Positions 8,698 to 17,396 of a DNA stretch of 64,000 nucleotides are shown piece after piece. The notes under the pieces are model-generated. The model was given only the letters and a program-made list of their open reading frames with translations, made no database searches and was not told the DNA's origin. Each line of letters begins with the position of its first letter. Position 1 is the stretch's first letter. Source of the stretch: Micromonospora eburnea. Lineage in GTDB: Bacteria; Actinomycetota; Actinomycetes; Mycobacteriales; Micromonosporaceae. The translations under genes were made by a program, and so were the position numbers. The stretch spans positions 1,178,001 through 1,242,000 of the forward strand of contig NZ_FMHY01000002.1 in NCBI RefSeq assembly GCF_900090225.1, given 5' to 3'.

Positions 8698-9288
8698 GTG
8701 GCTGATCTTCTCGTCTGGATCGACTGTGAGATGACCGGGTTGGACCTCCGCCGGGATGCCCTGATCGAGGTCGCCGCGCTCGTCACCGACCCCGACCTGA
8801 ACGTGCTCGGGGAGGGCGTGGACGTGGTCATCCACGCCGACGAGGCGGCGCTGGAGGGGATGCCGGAGATCGTCCGCACCATGCACGGCAAGTCCGGCCT
8901 CACCGAGGAGGTACGCCGCTCCACGGTCACCCTCGCCGAGGCCGAGGACATGGTGCTCCAATACGTCACCTCGTACGTCAAGGACGCCCGCAGCGCGCCG
9001 CTCTGTGGCAACTCGATCGCCACCGACCGGGGCTTCATCGCCCGGGACATGCCGCGCCTCGACGCGCACCTGCACTACCGGATGATCGACGTCTCCTCGA
9101 TCAAGGAACTCTGCCGGCGCTGGTATCCGCGGGTGTATTTCGGGCAGCCGCAGAAGGGGCTGGCCCACCGGGCCCTTGCCGACATCCGGGAGAGCATCCG
9201 CGAGCTGGAGTACTACCGGCGCACCATCTTCGTTCCGCTCCCCGGCCCGGATGTGGAGAGCGCCAAGGCCATCGCGGCCCAGCTCTGA
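8698..9288 (+). CDS. orn: Oligoribonuclease
   Basis: The 196-residue DEDDh 3'-5' exonuclease degrades two- to five-nucleotide RNA fragments, and dinucleotides such as pGpG, to mononucleotides in the cytoplasm. Visible catalytic elements are D9-x-E11 (WIDCEMTG), the NSIATDRGF segment with the second aspartate, and the C-terminal [11 protein letters not shown] with histidine and last aspartate. Length matches the family. It starts with GTG at 8698. tRNA-His follows 100 bp downstream, as in many actinobacteria. Confidence 0.97.
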   Translation: MADLLVWIDCEMTGLDLRRDALIEVAALVTDPDLNVLGEGVDVVIHADEAALEGMPEIVRTMHGKSGLTEEVRRSTVTLAEAEDMVLQYVTSYVKDARSAPLCGNSIATDRGFIARDMPRLDAHLHYRMIDVSSIKELCRRWYPRVYFGQPQKGLAHRALADIRESIRELEYYRRTIFVPLPGPDVESAKAIAAQL

Positions 9289-9388
9289 GCCGTCGGCGCG
9301 GTCGGCCGGAACCCGCTGGACGGGAGTGGCAGGGGTATGGCTATTATTAGTCCGCACCCCGCCCGGGCCGACCGGCGCGGAGCGCATG

Positions 9389-9461
9389 GTGGCTGTAGCT
9401 CAGTTGGCAGAGCACCGGGTTGTGGTCCCGGTTGTCGTGGGTTCAATTCCCATCAGTCACC
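9389..9461 (+). tRNA. tRNA-His (anticodon GTG)
   Basis: A full cloverleaf of 73 nt. The 7-bp acceptor stem GTGGCTG pairs with CAGTCAC with one G-U pair; the D-arm is AGCTCAGTTGGCAGAGCA; the anticodon loop has GTG; the T-arm is GGGTTCAATTCCC. The discriminator is C at 9461 and position -1 is G at 9388, the pair expected for histidine tRNA. CCA is not encoded. Confidence 0.97.
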
Positions 9462-9487
9462 CGGCTAGTGGATGTCCTCCACCGCAG

Positions 9488-9517
9488 GTCAGGCCCCCTC
9501 CTCGGAGGGGGCCTGAC
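9488..9517. terminator. Terminator hairpin after tRNA-His
   Basis: A nearly loopless 14-bp inverted repeat (9488-9501 with 9504-9517) 26 bp downstream of the tRNA. It probably ends the orn/tRNA-His transcripts. Confidence 0.6.
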
Positions 9518-9589
9518 GCGTATCGGGGGACCGGCAGGGGAGAACGACACACGGGCGATCGCCGCCCAACCGCCCCCGAACAGACGACA

Positions 9590-9622
9590 GCGCCCGCCCT
9601 CCCGAACTGGGAGAGCGGGCGC
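9590..9622 (-). terminator. Terminator hairpin after the first L,D-transpeptidase
   Basis: A 14-bp stem (one wobble in the leftward transcript) with a short AGTTC-type loop, 15 bp beyond the stop codon of the leftward L,D-transpeptidase gene. Confidence 0.6.
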
Positions 9623-9637
9623 AGGTCTGCCCACCGG

Positions 9638-10948
9638 TCAGGCGGTGGGGGTGGGCTCGCCCGTGGTGTCCGGGTCCGTGCTCGGGCTGGGCTCCTCGTC
9701 CGGCTGCGCCGGCGGCTCGTACGGCAGGGCGCTGCCCTTGACGTACTCGTCCCAGCTCATGTTCCAGTCGGTCCAACCGTTGCCGTTCTGGAGCTTGCGC
9801 TCGGTGCCCTTCACCGTGATCGGGTCGCCCAGCCGGGTGTTGGCGAAGAGCCAGGCGCCGTCCTTCATCGAGACGTTCACGCAGCCGTGCGAGACGTTCT
9901 GCCGGCCCTGCACCCCCTCGGACCAGGGGGCCGCGTGGATGAACTCGCCGCCCCAGGTGAGCCGCTGCGCGTAGTCGATCTCGGTGCGGTAGCCGTCCGC
10001 CGGGCCCAGTTCCTCGAAGGTGTCGAAGACCGTGTGCCTCTTCTTTTCGATCACCACCATGGTGCCGCTGGACGACGGGGTGCTCTTCTTGCCGAGGCTC
10101 ACCGGGATCGTCTTGACCACCTTGCCGTTCTTGGTGACCGTCATCCGCTTGGTGCTGTTCTCGACGGTCATGACGAACGACGGGCCGATCTTGATGTCGA
10201 CGGTCAGGTCGGAGCGGCCGTACCAGCCGTCACCGAGCGGCAGCCCGCCCGCCTGCACCCGGTACGTCACGGTGCTGTTGGCCTGCCAGAACTCCTTCGG
10301 CCGGTAGTGCACCTCGGTGGGGCTGATCCAGCGCCAGATGCCCTCCTGGACCGGGCTCGCGGTGACCGTCATCCTGCGCTGCACGTCGTCCCGGTAGTCC
10401 TGCGGAATGGCCCGGCTGAACTTGACGATCAGCGGCATGCCCACGCCGACGACCTGGTTGTCGCCGAGGAAGCTGCTGACCCTGATCTGCTTGGCGGGCT
10501 TGGCCATGGTGGTGAAGGTGCTGGTCGCCGTCGCCGGCTTCCCGTCGTCGCCGGTCGCGGTCACCGTCGCGGTGTACGTCTGGCCGTACTCCAGGGCGCC
10601 GGCCGGCAGCCAGCTCTTCCCGTCGGCCGCGAGCTGGCCCGGCACGGACTTGCCGGCGGCGTCCGTCAGCTCGACCGTGGTCTGCTCCGCCTGTTCGGTG
10701 GTGAAGGAGATGGCGGTGGCGGCCGGGACGTCCTTGGCATCGGCCTTGGGCTCGGCGATGGTGGCGCTCGCCTTCGGGGCGCTCTCGCCGCTCTGCCAGC
10801 TGGACGGCTTGTCGCCGCCCTTGCTGCCGCTGGTGCAGGCGGAGGTGAGCGCCACGGCGGCGGCGAGCACCGCGGCCACGAACATCCGGCGTCGACCCCT
10901 CCGCCGGGCGACGCCGGGCCGGATCAGCTCGTCCTGGCTAGCTCGCAT
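9638..10948 (-). CDS. L,D-transpeptidase lipoprotein (YkuD, with Ig-like domains)
   Basis: The 436-residue precursor has a lipobox near residue 35 (LTSAC), about 200 residues of bacterial Ig-like domains (YTATVTATGDDG, FTTMAKPAK), then a YkuD domain with HAAPWSEG and SHGCVNVS; the nucleophile is Cys356. The family forms 3-3 cross-links in peptidoglycan outside the membrane. A short tryptophan-containing segment after the YkuD domain (NGWTDWNMSW) is conserved in LdtMt2-like enzymes, followed by a Pro/Thr/Asp-rich tail. The ATG at 10948 has GGGGGAA in front; longer in-frame starts lack a signal peptide context. A closely similar paralogue lies directly upstream. Confidence 0.93.
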   Translation of the reverse strand: MRASQDELIRPGVARRRGRRRMFVAAVLAAAVALTSACTSGSKGGDKPSSWQSGESAPKASATIAEPKADAKDVPAATAISFTTEQAEQTTVELTDAAGKSVPGQLAADGKSWLPAGALEYGQTYTATVTATGDDGKPATATSTFTTMAKPAKQIRVSSFLGDNQVVGVGMPLIVKFSRAIPQDYRDDVQRRMTVTASPVQEGIWRWISPTEVHYRPKEFWQANSTVTYRVQAGGLPLGDGWYGRSDLTVDIKIGPSFVMTVENSTKRMTVTKNGKVVKTIPVSLGKKSTPSSSGTMVVIEKKRHTVFDTFEELGPADGYRTEIDYAQRLTWGGEFIHAAPWSEGVQGRQNVSHGCVNVSMKDGAWLFANTRLGDPITVKGTERKLQNGNGWTDWNMSWDEYVKGSALPYEPPAQPDEEPSPSTDPDTTGEPTPTA

Positions 10949-11165
10949 GATTCCCCCCACACAGTTGTGATCCCCGAACCCATCGTCCCCTACAGACGCG
11001 CGGATACAGATACCCGTTGCTTGGAGTGAACCGAAACACCCCAATCGCCAGGTAACGATTTCGTGCGCTGCGACGCTCCGTGACCGGGGCCCGCGTCCAC
11101 CCCGGCCACCGACGTGCGCCGAAACGGCCCGGCCAGGCCGGGGCGGCCCGTCCGGACCACGGTAC

Positions 11166-11184
11166 GCCGGCCTAGAAGGCCGGC
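11166..11184 (-). terminator. Small hairpin spanning the stop codon of the second L,D-transpeptidase
   Basis: GCCGGCCT and AGGCCGGC form an 8-bp stem with a 3-nt loop that includes the TAG stop at 11172-11174. It may serve as a compact terminator between the two tandem paralogues. Confidence 0.4.
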
Positions 11185-12452
11185 TCGGCGCCGCCGTCCG
11201 GGACCGGCAGCGCGCTGCCGGCGACGAACTGCGACCAGCTCATGTTCCACGCCGTCCAGCCGTTGCCCGGTGCCAGCTTCCGCTCGGTGCCGCTGACCGT
11301 GATCGGGTCGCCGACCAGGGTCTTGCCGAACAGCCACCGCCCGTTCGCCATCGAGACGTTCACGCAGCCGTGCGAGACGTTCTGCCGGCCCTGCACCCCC
11401 TCGGACCAGGGCGCGGCGTGGATGTACTCGCCACCCCAGGTGATCCGCTGGGCGAAGTCGATCTTCGTGACGTACCGGTTCCGAGGGTCCGGCTCGTCCC
11501 GGGTGTCGAAGACCGTCGACTCCTTCTTCTCCATCACCACCAGCGTGCCGCTGGAGGACGGGGTGCTCTTCTTGCCGAGGCTCACCGGCAGGGTGCGGAC
11601 CAGCGCGCCGTTCTCGTACACGCTCATCTTCTTGGTCGCGTTGTCGACCTTCATCTCGAACGCGCGGCCGATCTCCGCGGTCGCGCTCCGGTCGACGTTG
11701 CCGTATCGGCCGTTGCTCAGCGGAATCCCGGCCAACGCCAGCCGTACGGTGAGCGTGGTGCCCGGCTTCCAGTACTCCGGCGCCCGGTAGTACGCCTGGG
11801 TGCCGTTGTCGACCCAGTGCCAGGCGCCCGGCTGCGGCGGGTCGGTCTGCACGAACATCCGCTTCTGCACCGCGGCCCGGTCCTTCTTCGGGATGCCCGG
11901 CGAGAACTCGGCCACCACCGGCATCGCCACGCCGTACGTCTTGCCGGTGAACAGGTACAGCCCGGAACCGATCATCGACTTCGGTTTGGCCATCGTGGTG
12001 AAGGTGCTGGTGCCCTCATGGGTCTGGCCGTCCGTGCCGGTGCCGCTGACCGTGGCGGTGTAGCGGGTGGCGTACTTCAGCGGGGCGGACGGCACCCAGG
12101 ACGAGCCGTCGCGACGCATCCGGCCCGGCACCGCCTTGCCGTTCGCGGCGGTGAGAACGACCTTCGACACCGTCCCGCCGCCGGGAATCGTCGCGCTGAT
12201 CTCGGTGCTGACCGGCCGCCCGGCAGAGCCGTCGGCCGGGCTCACCCGCAGCGGCTGGACGTCCGGCTGCGCCGGCTCGCCCGGGACGGCGGTGGTGGTC
12301 TCCGTGGCGGGCGTGCTGGCGGTCGGATCGGCCTGCTGCCCGCCGGCCACGAACGCCGGCTTCTTCTGGTCGTCCCCGCACCCGGTCAGTGCCAGCGACG
12401 CCGTGAGGACCAGGACGCCCATCATCGCCCCGGCCCGCGCGAACCTACCCAT
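11172..12452 (-). CDS. L,D-transpeptidase lipoprotein, tandem paralogue
   Basis: The 426-residue precursor has a lipobox (LTGC), Ig-like domains and a YkuD domain with HAAPWSEG and SHGCVNVS (Cys363). It shares the domain plan and most core motifs with the neighbouring 9638-10948 gene, and should likewise form 3-3 peptidoglycan cross-links. It differs in ending soon after the conserved GNGWTAWNMSW segment, without the charged Pro/Thr tail of its paralogue. Start ATG at 12452 follows GGGGTGGGG; a GTG two codons earlier is possible. About 220 bp separate the two genes, enough for a separate promoter. Confidence 0.92.
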   Translation of the reverse strand: MGRFARAGAMMGVLVLTASLALTGCGDDQKKPAFVAGGQQADPTASTPATETTTAVPGEPAQPDVQPLRVSPADGSAGRPVSTEISATIPGGGTVSKVVLTAANGKAVPGRMRRDGSSWVPSAPLKYATRYTATVSGTGTDGQTHEGTSTFTTMAKPKSMIGSGLYLFTGKTYGVAMPVVAEFSPGIPKKDRAAVQKRMFVQTDPPQPGAWHWVDNGTQAYYRAPEYWKPGTTLTVRLALAGIPLSNGRYGNVDRSATAEIGRAFEMKVDNATKKMSVYENGALVRTLPVSLGKKSTPSSSGTLVVMEKKESTVFDTRDEPDPRNRYVTKIDFAQRITWGGEYIHAAPWSEGVQGRQNVSHGCVNVSMANGRWLFGKTLVGDPITVSGTERKLAPGNGWTAWNMSWSQFVAGSALPVPDGGAEPAF

Positions 12453-12589
12453 CCCCACCCCGTTCTCGCATGCTTGGCGCACATCGTGCCGCATTACCGC
12501 CATGGCTCCGGGCCCTTCACTCCGTCAGCAGGGAGATTTGGGGGATTTTGCCGGTTAAGCTTGACCGAAGAGGGGAGCCGGGGATCGGA

Positions 12590-12620
12590 TTGGAACCCGG
12601 GTCAGGGGCCGTGCTAGTGT
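12590..12620 (+). promoter_or_regulatory. Possible promoter of the first tRNA-Lys
   Basis: TAGTGT at 12615-12620 lies 18 bp before the tRNA, with TTGGAA at 12590-12595 (19-bp spacer, longer than ideal). The -10 position matches that of the second tRNA-Lys, which supports it. Confidence 0.35.
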
Positions 12621-12638
12621 TCTCTCCGTTGCCGGTGA

Positions 12639-12711
12639 GCGCCGCTAGCTCAACTGGCAGAGCAGCGGACTCTTAATCCGCGGGTTCGGGGTTCGAGTCC
12701 CTGGCGGCGCA
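12639..12711 (+). tRNA. tRNA-Lys (anticodon CTT), copy 1
   Basis: A 73-nt cloverleaf: acceptor GCGCCGC pairs with GCGGCGC; anticodon loop CTCTTAA; T-arm GGGTTCGAGTCCC-like; discriminator A at 12711. The 3' flank reads CAG, so CCA is not encoded. All 73 nt are identical to the copy at 17277-17349. Confidence 0.97.
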
Positions 12712-12717
12712 CAGGTG

Positions 12718-12757
12718 AAAAGGCTCTGGTTCGGTCACACCGAACCAGAGCCTTTTT
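12718..12757. terminator. Strong terminator after tRNA-Lys copy 1
   Basis: A perfect 17-bp stem (12718-12734 with 12740-12756) with a TCACA loop, an A-run on the left and T-run on the right, so it can work on both strands. The stretch from 12758 to 12944 holds no gene I can support. Confidence 0.9.
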
Positions 12758-12944
12758 GTATGCCGGATCGGATGCCTGCGCTCGTGGAGCGCCGCGACGA
12801 TCCGCCTCGCGACGTCACGCTCACGCTCGCGATTGACGAGAGCTCGTACCGCGCGCAGCCATAGCTCACGCGGCCTGGGCGACCCCGAACCCACCGACGG
12901 CCGGGCGGGGTGGATCCTGTTCTGATCCGTCGAAGGAGGCCGTC

Positions 12945-14273
12945 GTGTCCACATCCCAGAGTGTGCTCACCCCGGCCGCGTCGGCCAGTCCAGCCAATCT
13001 GCGCCTCCGCGTCTGGCTTGCCCTGGTCGTTCTCGGACTTGTCGGGCAGATGGCCTGGACCGTCGAGAACATCTACCTGAACCTGTTCGTGTACGACACG
13101 ATCACCGACGATCCGAACGCGATCGCCACGATGGTCGCCGCCAGCGCTGTGACCGCCACGGTCGCCACTCTGCTCCTGGGCGCCCTCTCCGACCGGACCG
13201 GCCGGCGCAGGTCGTTCATCGCGGGCGGATACCTGCTGTGGGGCGTCTCCACCGCCGCGTTCGGCTTCCTGACCGTGGGCCTCGTGCGGGACATCGCGCC
13301 CGTCGCGAACGTCGTGCTCGTCACGGCGATCGCGGTGATCACACTCGACTGCCTGATGTCCTTCCTCGGCTCCGGGGCCAACGACGCGGCGTTCCAGGCG
13401 TGGGTCACCGACGTGACCGAACCGGCCAACCGCGGTCGGGTCGAGTCGGTGCTCGCGATCATGCCGCTGGTCTCGATGCTGGTGATCTTCGGCGGATTCG
13501 ACGGGCTGGCCCGCACCGGGAACTGGCAGCTGTTCTTCGTGATCATCGGCGCGATCATGGCCGTGGCCGGGGCGCTGGCCTGGTTCCTGGTCGAGGACAG
13601 CCCGTCACTCGTCCGGCACGAGGGCGGCTACCTACGTGCGGTCGTCTACGGTCTGCGCCCGGCCGCGATGCGGGCCAACCCGGGGCTCTACCTCGCCTTG
13701 GCGGCCTGGTCGATCTGGGGGATCTCCACACAGGTGTTCCTGCCGTACCTGATCATCTACCTGCAGCGGTACCTGAGGATCGAGGGGTACGCCATCGTCC
13801 TCGCCATCGTCCTGATCACGGCGTCGGCGATCAGCGTGCTCAGCGGGCGGCTCATCGACCGCGTCGGCAAGGTGCGCTTCCTGCTGCCGGCGGTCGTGGT
13901 CTACGGTGCCGGCCTGGCGCTGATGTTCTTCGCCCGCGGCATGGTTCCCGTGATCGCCGCCGGGATCGTGATGATGTCGGGCTTCATGCTCGTCCTCGCC
14001 CCGATCGGCGCGATCGTGCGTGACCACTCGCCACCGGACCGGGCCGGCCATGTCCAGGGGCTGCGGATGGTCTTCGCCATCCTCATTCCTATGCTCATCG
14101 GCCCCTACCTCGGTGCCGCCGTGATCACCAACGCCGGCGAGGTCTACGAGGACCTCGGTGTGGTCAAGCAGGTCCCGACGCCGGCCGTCTTCCTCATGGC
14201 GCTGGCCGTGCTGGTCCTCATCGCGGTGCCGGCCGTGGCGCTGCGGCGGCGGGAGCGGGGGGCCCAGGCGTGA
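12945..14273 (+). CDS. MFS transporter, probably carbohydrate-linked
   Basis: The 442-residue protein has 12 predicted membrane helices and the MFS loop 2-3 motif (GALSDRTGRRRSF), with a related motif between helices 8 and 9 (GRLIDRVGKVRF). It starts with GTG behind a strong GAAGGAGG site. The stop overlaps the GH2 start (GTGA), so transporter and enzyme are translationally coupled. The substrate is therefore probably an oligosaccharide or glycoside cleaved by the GH2 enzyme; this is inference. Helix content and position resemble sugar:cation symporter-like MFS members (LacY/GPH neighbourhood), but I cannot fix the subfamily. Confidence 0.88.
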   Translation: MSTSQSVLTPAASASPANLRLRVWLALVVLGLVGQMAWTVENIYLNLFVYDTITDDPNAIATMVAASAVTATVATLLLGALSDRTGRRRSFIAGGYLLWGVSTAAFGFLTVGLVRDIAPVANVVLVTAIAVITLDCLMSFLGSGANDAAFQAWVTDVTEPANRGRVESVLAIMPLVSMLVIFGGFDGLARTGNWQLFFVIIGAIMAVAGALAWFLVEDSPSLVRHEGGYLRAVVYGLRPAAMRANPGLYLALAAWSIWGISTQVFLPYLIIYLQRYLRIEGYAIVLAIVLITASAISVLSGRLIDRVGKVRFLLPAVVVYGAGLALMFFARGMVPVIAAGIVMMSGFMLVLAPIGAIVRDHSPPDRAGHVQGLRMVFAILIPMLIGPYLGAAVITNAGEVYEDLGVVKQVPTPAVFLMALAVLVLIAVPAVALRRRERGAQA

Positions 14274-16027
14274 CGCTGCTGACCCCGTGGGGTGCCACGC
14301 TCGACACGGAGCGTGTCCTGCCCGAGTACCCGCGCCCGCAGTTCGCCCGGGACAGCTATCTCAACCTCAACGGCCGGTGGGAGTACGCGATCACCGGTTC
14401 CGCCGCGGAGCCTGAGCGCTACGACGGTGAGATCCTCGTGCCGTTCTCACCGGAGTCCACGCTCTCCGGCGTCGGGCGCCAGCTGCGGCCCGGCGAGACG
14501 CTGTGGTACCGCCGCCCGCTGGCGCTGCCGGCGGGCTTCCACGCGGCCGGCTCGCGGCTGTTGCTGCACTTCGGCGCGGTCGACCAGACCTGCCAGGTGT
14601 ACCTGAACGGAGTCCGGGTCGGCGGCCACACCGGTGGGTATCTGCCGTTCACCTGCGACGTCACCGACGCGCTCCGTGAGGATGCCAACGTCCTGGTCGT
14701 GTCGGTCCAGGACGACAGCGACACCGGCCACCACTCCCGGGGCAAGCAGCGGCTGCGCCGCGGCGGCATCTGGTACACCGCCCAATCCGGGATCTGGCAG
14801 ACGGTGTGGGCCGAGAGCGTGCCCGCCGTCCACATGCAGCACCTCACCCTGACTCCGCTCCTCGACGAGGGCTGCGTCGAGGTGACCGTGCACGCGACGG
14901 CGACCTCCGGCGACGCCGGCATCCGGATCCTGGCCGACGGGGTCTCGGTGGCCGAGGCCGCCGCGCCCGTCGGCGTAGCCGTGCGTATCCCGATCCCGGG
15001 GGTACGGGTATGGAGCCCCGAGGATCCGTTCCTGTACGACGTGACCGCCGAGCTGGGCGCGGACCGGGTCCGCAGCTACTTCGGCATGCGCTCGTTCGGG
15101 GTCGGACCGGACGGGGACGGCGTGCCCCGGCTGCTGCTCAACGGCCAGCCGTACTTCCACGCCGGGATTCTCGACCAGGGCTACTGGTCGGACGGCATGT
15201 ACACCGCGCCCTCCGACGAGGCGATGGTCGCCGACATCGCGACCATGAAACGACTCGGGTTCACCATGCTGCGCAAGCACATCAAGGTCGAGCCGCTGCG
15301 CTGGTACTACCACTGCGACCGGCTGGGAATGCTGGTCTGGCAGGACATGGTCAACGGCGGCGGCAGCTACCACCCGCTGGTCGTCACCGCGCCGGCGGTG
15401 ACGCCGCTACGGCTGCCCGATCGGGGCCGGTGGCGGCGCTGGTTCAGCCGCGCCAACGCGGGCGGGCGGGCCCAGTTCCGGGCGGAGCTGCGCGACACCG
15501 TCGAGCACCTGCGCAACGTGGTGAGTCTCGCCGTATGGGTGCCCTTCAACGAGGGCTGGGGGCAGTTCGACGCGGCCCGGATCGCCCGCGAGGTCGCCGA
15601 GCTCGACCCCACCCGTACGGTCGACCACGCCAGCGGGTGGCACGACCAGCGCGGCGGCGACCTCAGGAGCCTGCACGTCTACTTCCGCCGGTTCCGGGTG
15701 CCGCGGCGACGCGGCGACCGGCGGGTGCTGGTGCTGTCGGAGTACGGCGGCTACAACCTGCGCGTCGACGGGCATGCCTTCAGCCGCAAGGATTTCGGCT
15801 ACCGGCGGTGCCGGACCGCCGAGGAGCTGGGCGAGGCCTTCGTACGGCTGCACACCGAGCAGATCGAACCCGCGATCCCGGCTGGTCTGAGCGCGACCGT
15901 CTACACGCAGCTATCCGATGTGGAGGACGAGCTGAACGGTCTGCTCACCTACGACCGCCGCGTGGTCAAACTCCCCGAGGAGGCCGTCCGGCAGGTCAAC
16001 GCCCGGCTGCGCTACCAGCGGTTGTGA
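14270..16027 (+). CDS. Glycoside hydrolase family 2 enzyme
   Basis: The 585-residue protein has an N-terminal GH2 sugar-binding jelly-roll (NLNGRWEYAI, LHFGAVDQTCQVYLNG), an Ig-like middle domain and a TIM-barrel. The acid/base is Glu428 in VPFNEGWGQF and the nucleophile is Glu491 in LSEYGGYN. It lacks the long C-terminal domains of LacZ, matching the compact GH2 type. There is no signal peptide, so it acts on imported substrate in the cytoplasm. Activity (beta-galactosidase, -glucuronidase, -mannosidase or other) cannot be read from sequence alone. Its 3' end overlaps the convergent DUF2804 gene by 16 bp. Confidence 0.92.
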   Translation: MTLLTPWGATLDTERVLPEYPRPQFARDSYLNLNGRWEYAITGSAAEPERYDGEILVPFSPESTLSGVGRQLRPGETLWYRRPLALPAGFHAAGSRLLLHFGAVDQTCQVYLNGVRVGGHTGGYLPFTCDVTDALREDANVLVVSVQDDSDTGHHSRGKQRLRRGGIWYTAQSGIWQTVWAESVPAVHMQHLTLTPLLDEGCVEVTVHATATSGDAGIRILADGVSVAEAAAPVGVAVRIPIPGVRVWSPEDPFLYDVTAELGADRVRSYFGMRSFGVGPDGDGVPRLLLNGQPYFHAGILDQGYWSDGMYTAPSDEAMVADIATMKRLGFTMLRKHIKVEPLRWYYHCDRLGMLVWQDMVNGGGSYHPLVVTAPAVTPLRLPDRGRWRRWFSRANAGGRAQFRAELRDTVEHLRNVVSLAVWVPFNEGWGQFDAARIAREVAELDPTRTVDHASGWHDQRGGDLRSLHVYFRRFRVPRRRGDRRVLVLSEYGGYNLRVDGHAFSRKDFGYRRCRTAEELGEAFVRLHTEQIEPAIPAGLSATVYTQLSDVEDELNGLLTYDRRVVKLPEEAVRQVNARLRYQRL

Positions 16028-16992
16028 GCCTCCTCCGCCCATCCGACCAGGCCGTCCACGGTCACCCGTTCGCCATCGTCCGCCTGGACCCAGCCGGAGA
16101 AGTGCCCGAAGCACTGGTGGGTCTCGTTGGCCACGATGCCGAGGTTGGTGCGCGCGATCTTCTCGTGGAACGGGTGGAACTCCACCTCCACCCGGTCACC
16201 GCTGATCCGCCACGGCCGCAGCCAGTCGCGGCGGTCGTAGCTCCAGCGCAGTTCGGCGCCGAGCTTGTGCAGCCGCCCGTCGACGAAAAGGGCGTTCTCG
16301 GTCGAGCCGGTGCCGTCGGTCCATTTGCCACCGAGCTGGATCGACACGCCCGGCCCGCTGCCGGCCGCCCAGTTCCACCGGATCGCGTATGGCCACTTGC
16401 CCCGGCCGTGGTCGAGTACGGCGAACGAGTCCTCCTCGGCCACGGCGTGCGCCGCGCCGTTCACCCGGAGCGAGCCGCGCACCGGGCGTCCGACGTCCTT
16501 GACCGTGTACTGGAACCGGCGCGCGCTCCACGGGACCACGACGCCGAGCGACTCGTGGCCGGGCGGCAGCGGCACGACGAGGTCGATCTCGACGCCCGGT
16601 GCGGTGGCGCGGATCGTGCTCCCCTCGGAGTTCTGGTCGATGTCGATCGACAGGCCGGCGCCGCGCACGCTCGCGGTGCCCGCGCCGCTGACGGGCGGCA
16701 GTACGGCGCCACGGGCGAAGGGGACCACCACGTCCTTGCTGACCTCGACCTTCGTGGCGCGGTCGAGCACGTAGACGCCGTGCACGCCGGCGTAGTCCAG
16801 CGACGACGCGACGAGGCCGACGATGTGGGTGGGCGTGACGATCCCCCAATACTCCCAGCGCTTGGCCCTACCCCAGCCGCGCAGGTTCGCCCGGTGCAGC
16901 GGTCGGCGGGTCCAGCCGACCGCCGCGGGGTTGAGCCGCCCGTTCGGCAGGCACAGGTCGACCGGCTCGACGATCTCCTTCTCGTGCGTCAC
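16012..16992 (-). CDS. DUF2804 family protein
   Basis: The ~326-residue protein (GTG start at 16992) resembles DUF2804, a lipocalin-like AttH/CrtC-fold family. Visible conserved parts are the beginning (LCLPNGRLNPAAVGW), GWGRAKRWEYWGIVTP, DHGRGKWPY and a late FGHFSGWV. The biochemical role is unknown. No signal peptide or membrane helix is seen. A longer reading frame exists upstream but has a low-complexity Arg/Pro sequence unlike a protein start. It converges on the GH2 gene and completes the cassette enclosed by the two tRNA-Lys genes. Confidence 0.8.
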   Translation of the reverse strand: MTHEKEIVEPVDLCLPNGRLNPAAVGWTRRPLHRANLRGWGRAKRWEYWGIVTPTHIVGLVASSLDYAGVHGVYVLDRATKVEVSKDVVVPFARGAVLPPVSGAGTASVRGAGLSIDIDQNSEGSTIRATAPGVEIDLVVPLPPGHESLGVVVPWSARRFQYTVKDVGRPVRGSLRVNGAAHAVAEEDSFAVLDHGRGKWPYAIRWNWAAGSGPGVSIQLGGKWTDGTGSTENALFVDGRLHKLGAELRWSYDRRDWLRPWRISGDRVEVEFHPFHEKIARTNLGIVANETHQCFGHFSGWVQADDGERVTVDGLVGWAEEAHNRW

Positions 16993-17229
16993 GGGGGAAG
17001 CGTAACGACGCCTGGTGACGGCGGTTCCGATCCCCGTCGGGTACGGCGGCCGGCAGGGCAGCGCCGCCGGGCGGGCCGTGGTGTCGGTGGACGGGCTCTC
17101 CCGGCTGCGCCAGGCCACGTGATCTCTCATGCCACCGCCGGGCCGAGCTGGCCGAGGCGCATCGGATGATCGAGCAGGGGAGCTGTGCGGGCTCCAAATG
17201 GTGATCATCCCGTAGCGGGCGGCCGCCCG

Positions 17230-17257
17230 TTGAGCCCCGTCGGGCCCGTGTTAATGT
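17230..17257 (+). promoter_or_regulatory. Possible promoter of the second tRNA-Lys
   Basis: TTGAGC (17230-17235), 16-bp spacer and TAATGT (17252-17257), ending 19 bp before the tRNA. The region from the -10 to the tRNA resembles that in front of copy 1. Confidence 0.5.
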
Positions 17258-17276
17258 CTCTCCCCGTTGCCAGCGA

Positions 17277-17349
17277 GCGCCGCTAGCTCAACTGGCAGAG
17301 CAGCGGACTCTTAATCCGCGGGTTCGGGGTTCGAGTCCCTGGCGGCGCA
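17277..17349 (+). tRNA. tRNA-Lys (anticodon CTT), copy 2
   Basis: The 73 nt are identical to copy 1 at 12639-12711. Here the discriminator A is followed by CCA (17350-17352), so the 3' end is genomically encoded, unlike copy 1. Confidence 0.97.
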
Positions 17350-17359
17350 CCAGCAATCA

Positions 17360-17396
17360 AGGCCCTGACCTGGCGTTTCGCGCCGGGTCAGGGCCT
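17360..17396. terminator. Terminator after tRNA-Lys copy 2
   Basis: A 16-bp stem (17360-17375 with 17381-17396, one wobble), TTTCG loop and a following CTTTC tract. Confidence 0.85.

Noticed and set aside
12758..12954. Minus-strand frame with a plausible helical segment between tRNA-Lys and the MFS gene
   Set aside because: It runs through the terminator and tRNA, has no ribosome-binding site, and overlaps the MFS promoter region; at most a gene remnant.
17200..17229. Small GC palindrome before the second tRNA-Lys as a terminator
   Set aside because: Only a 14-bp self-complementary run with no loop and no gene ending nearby; chance is likely at this GC content.
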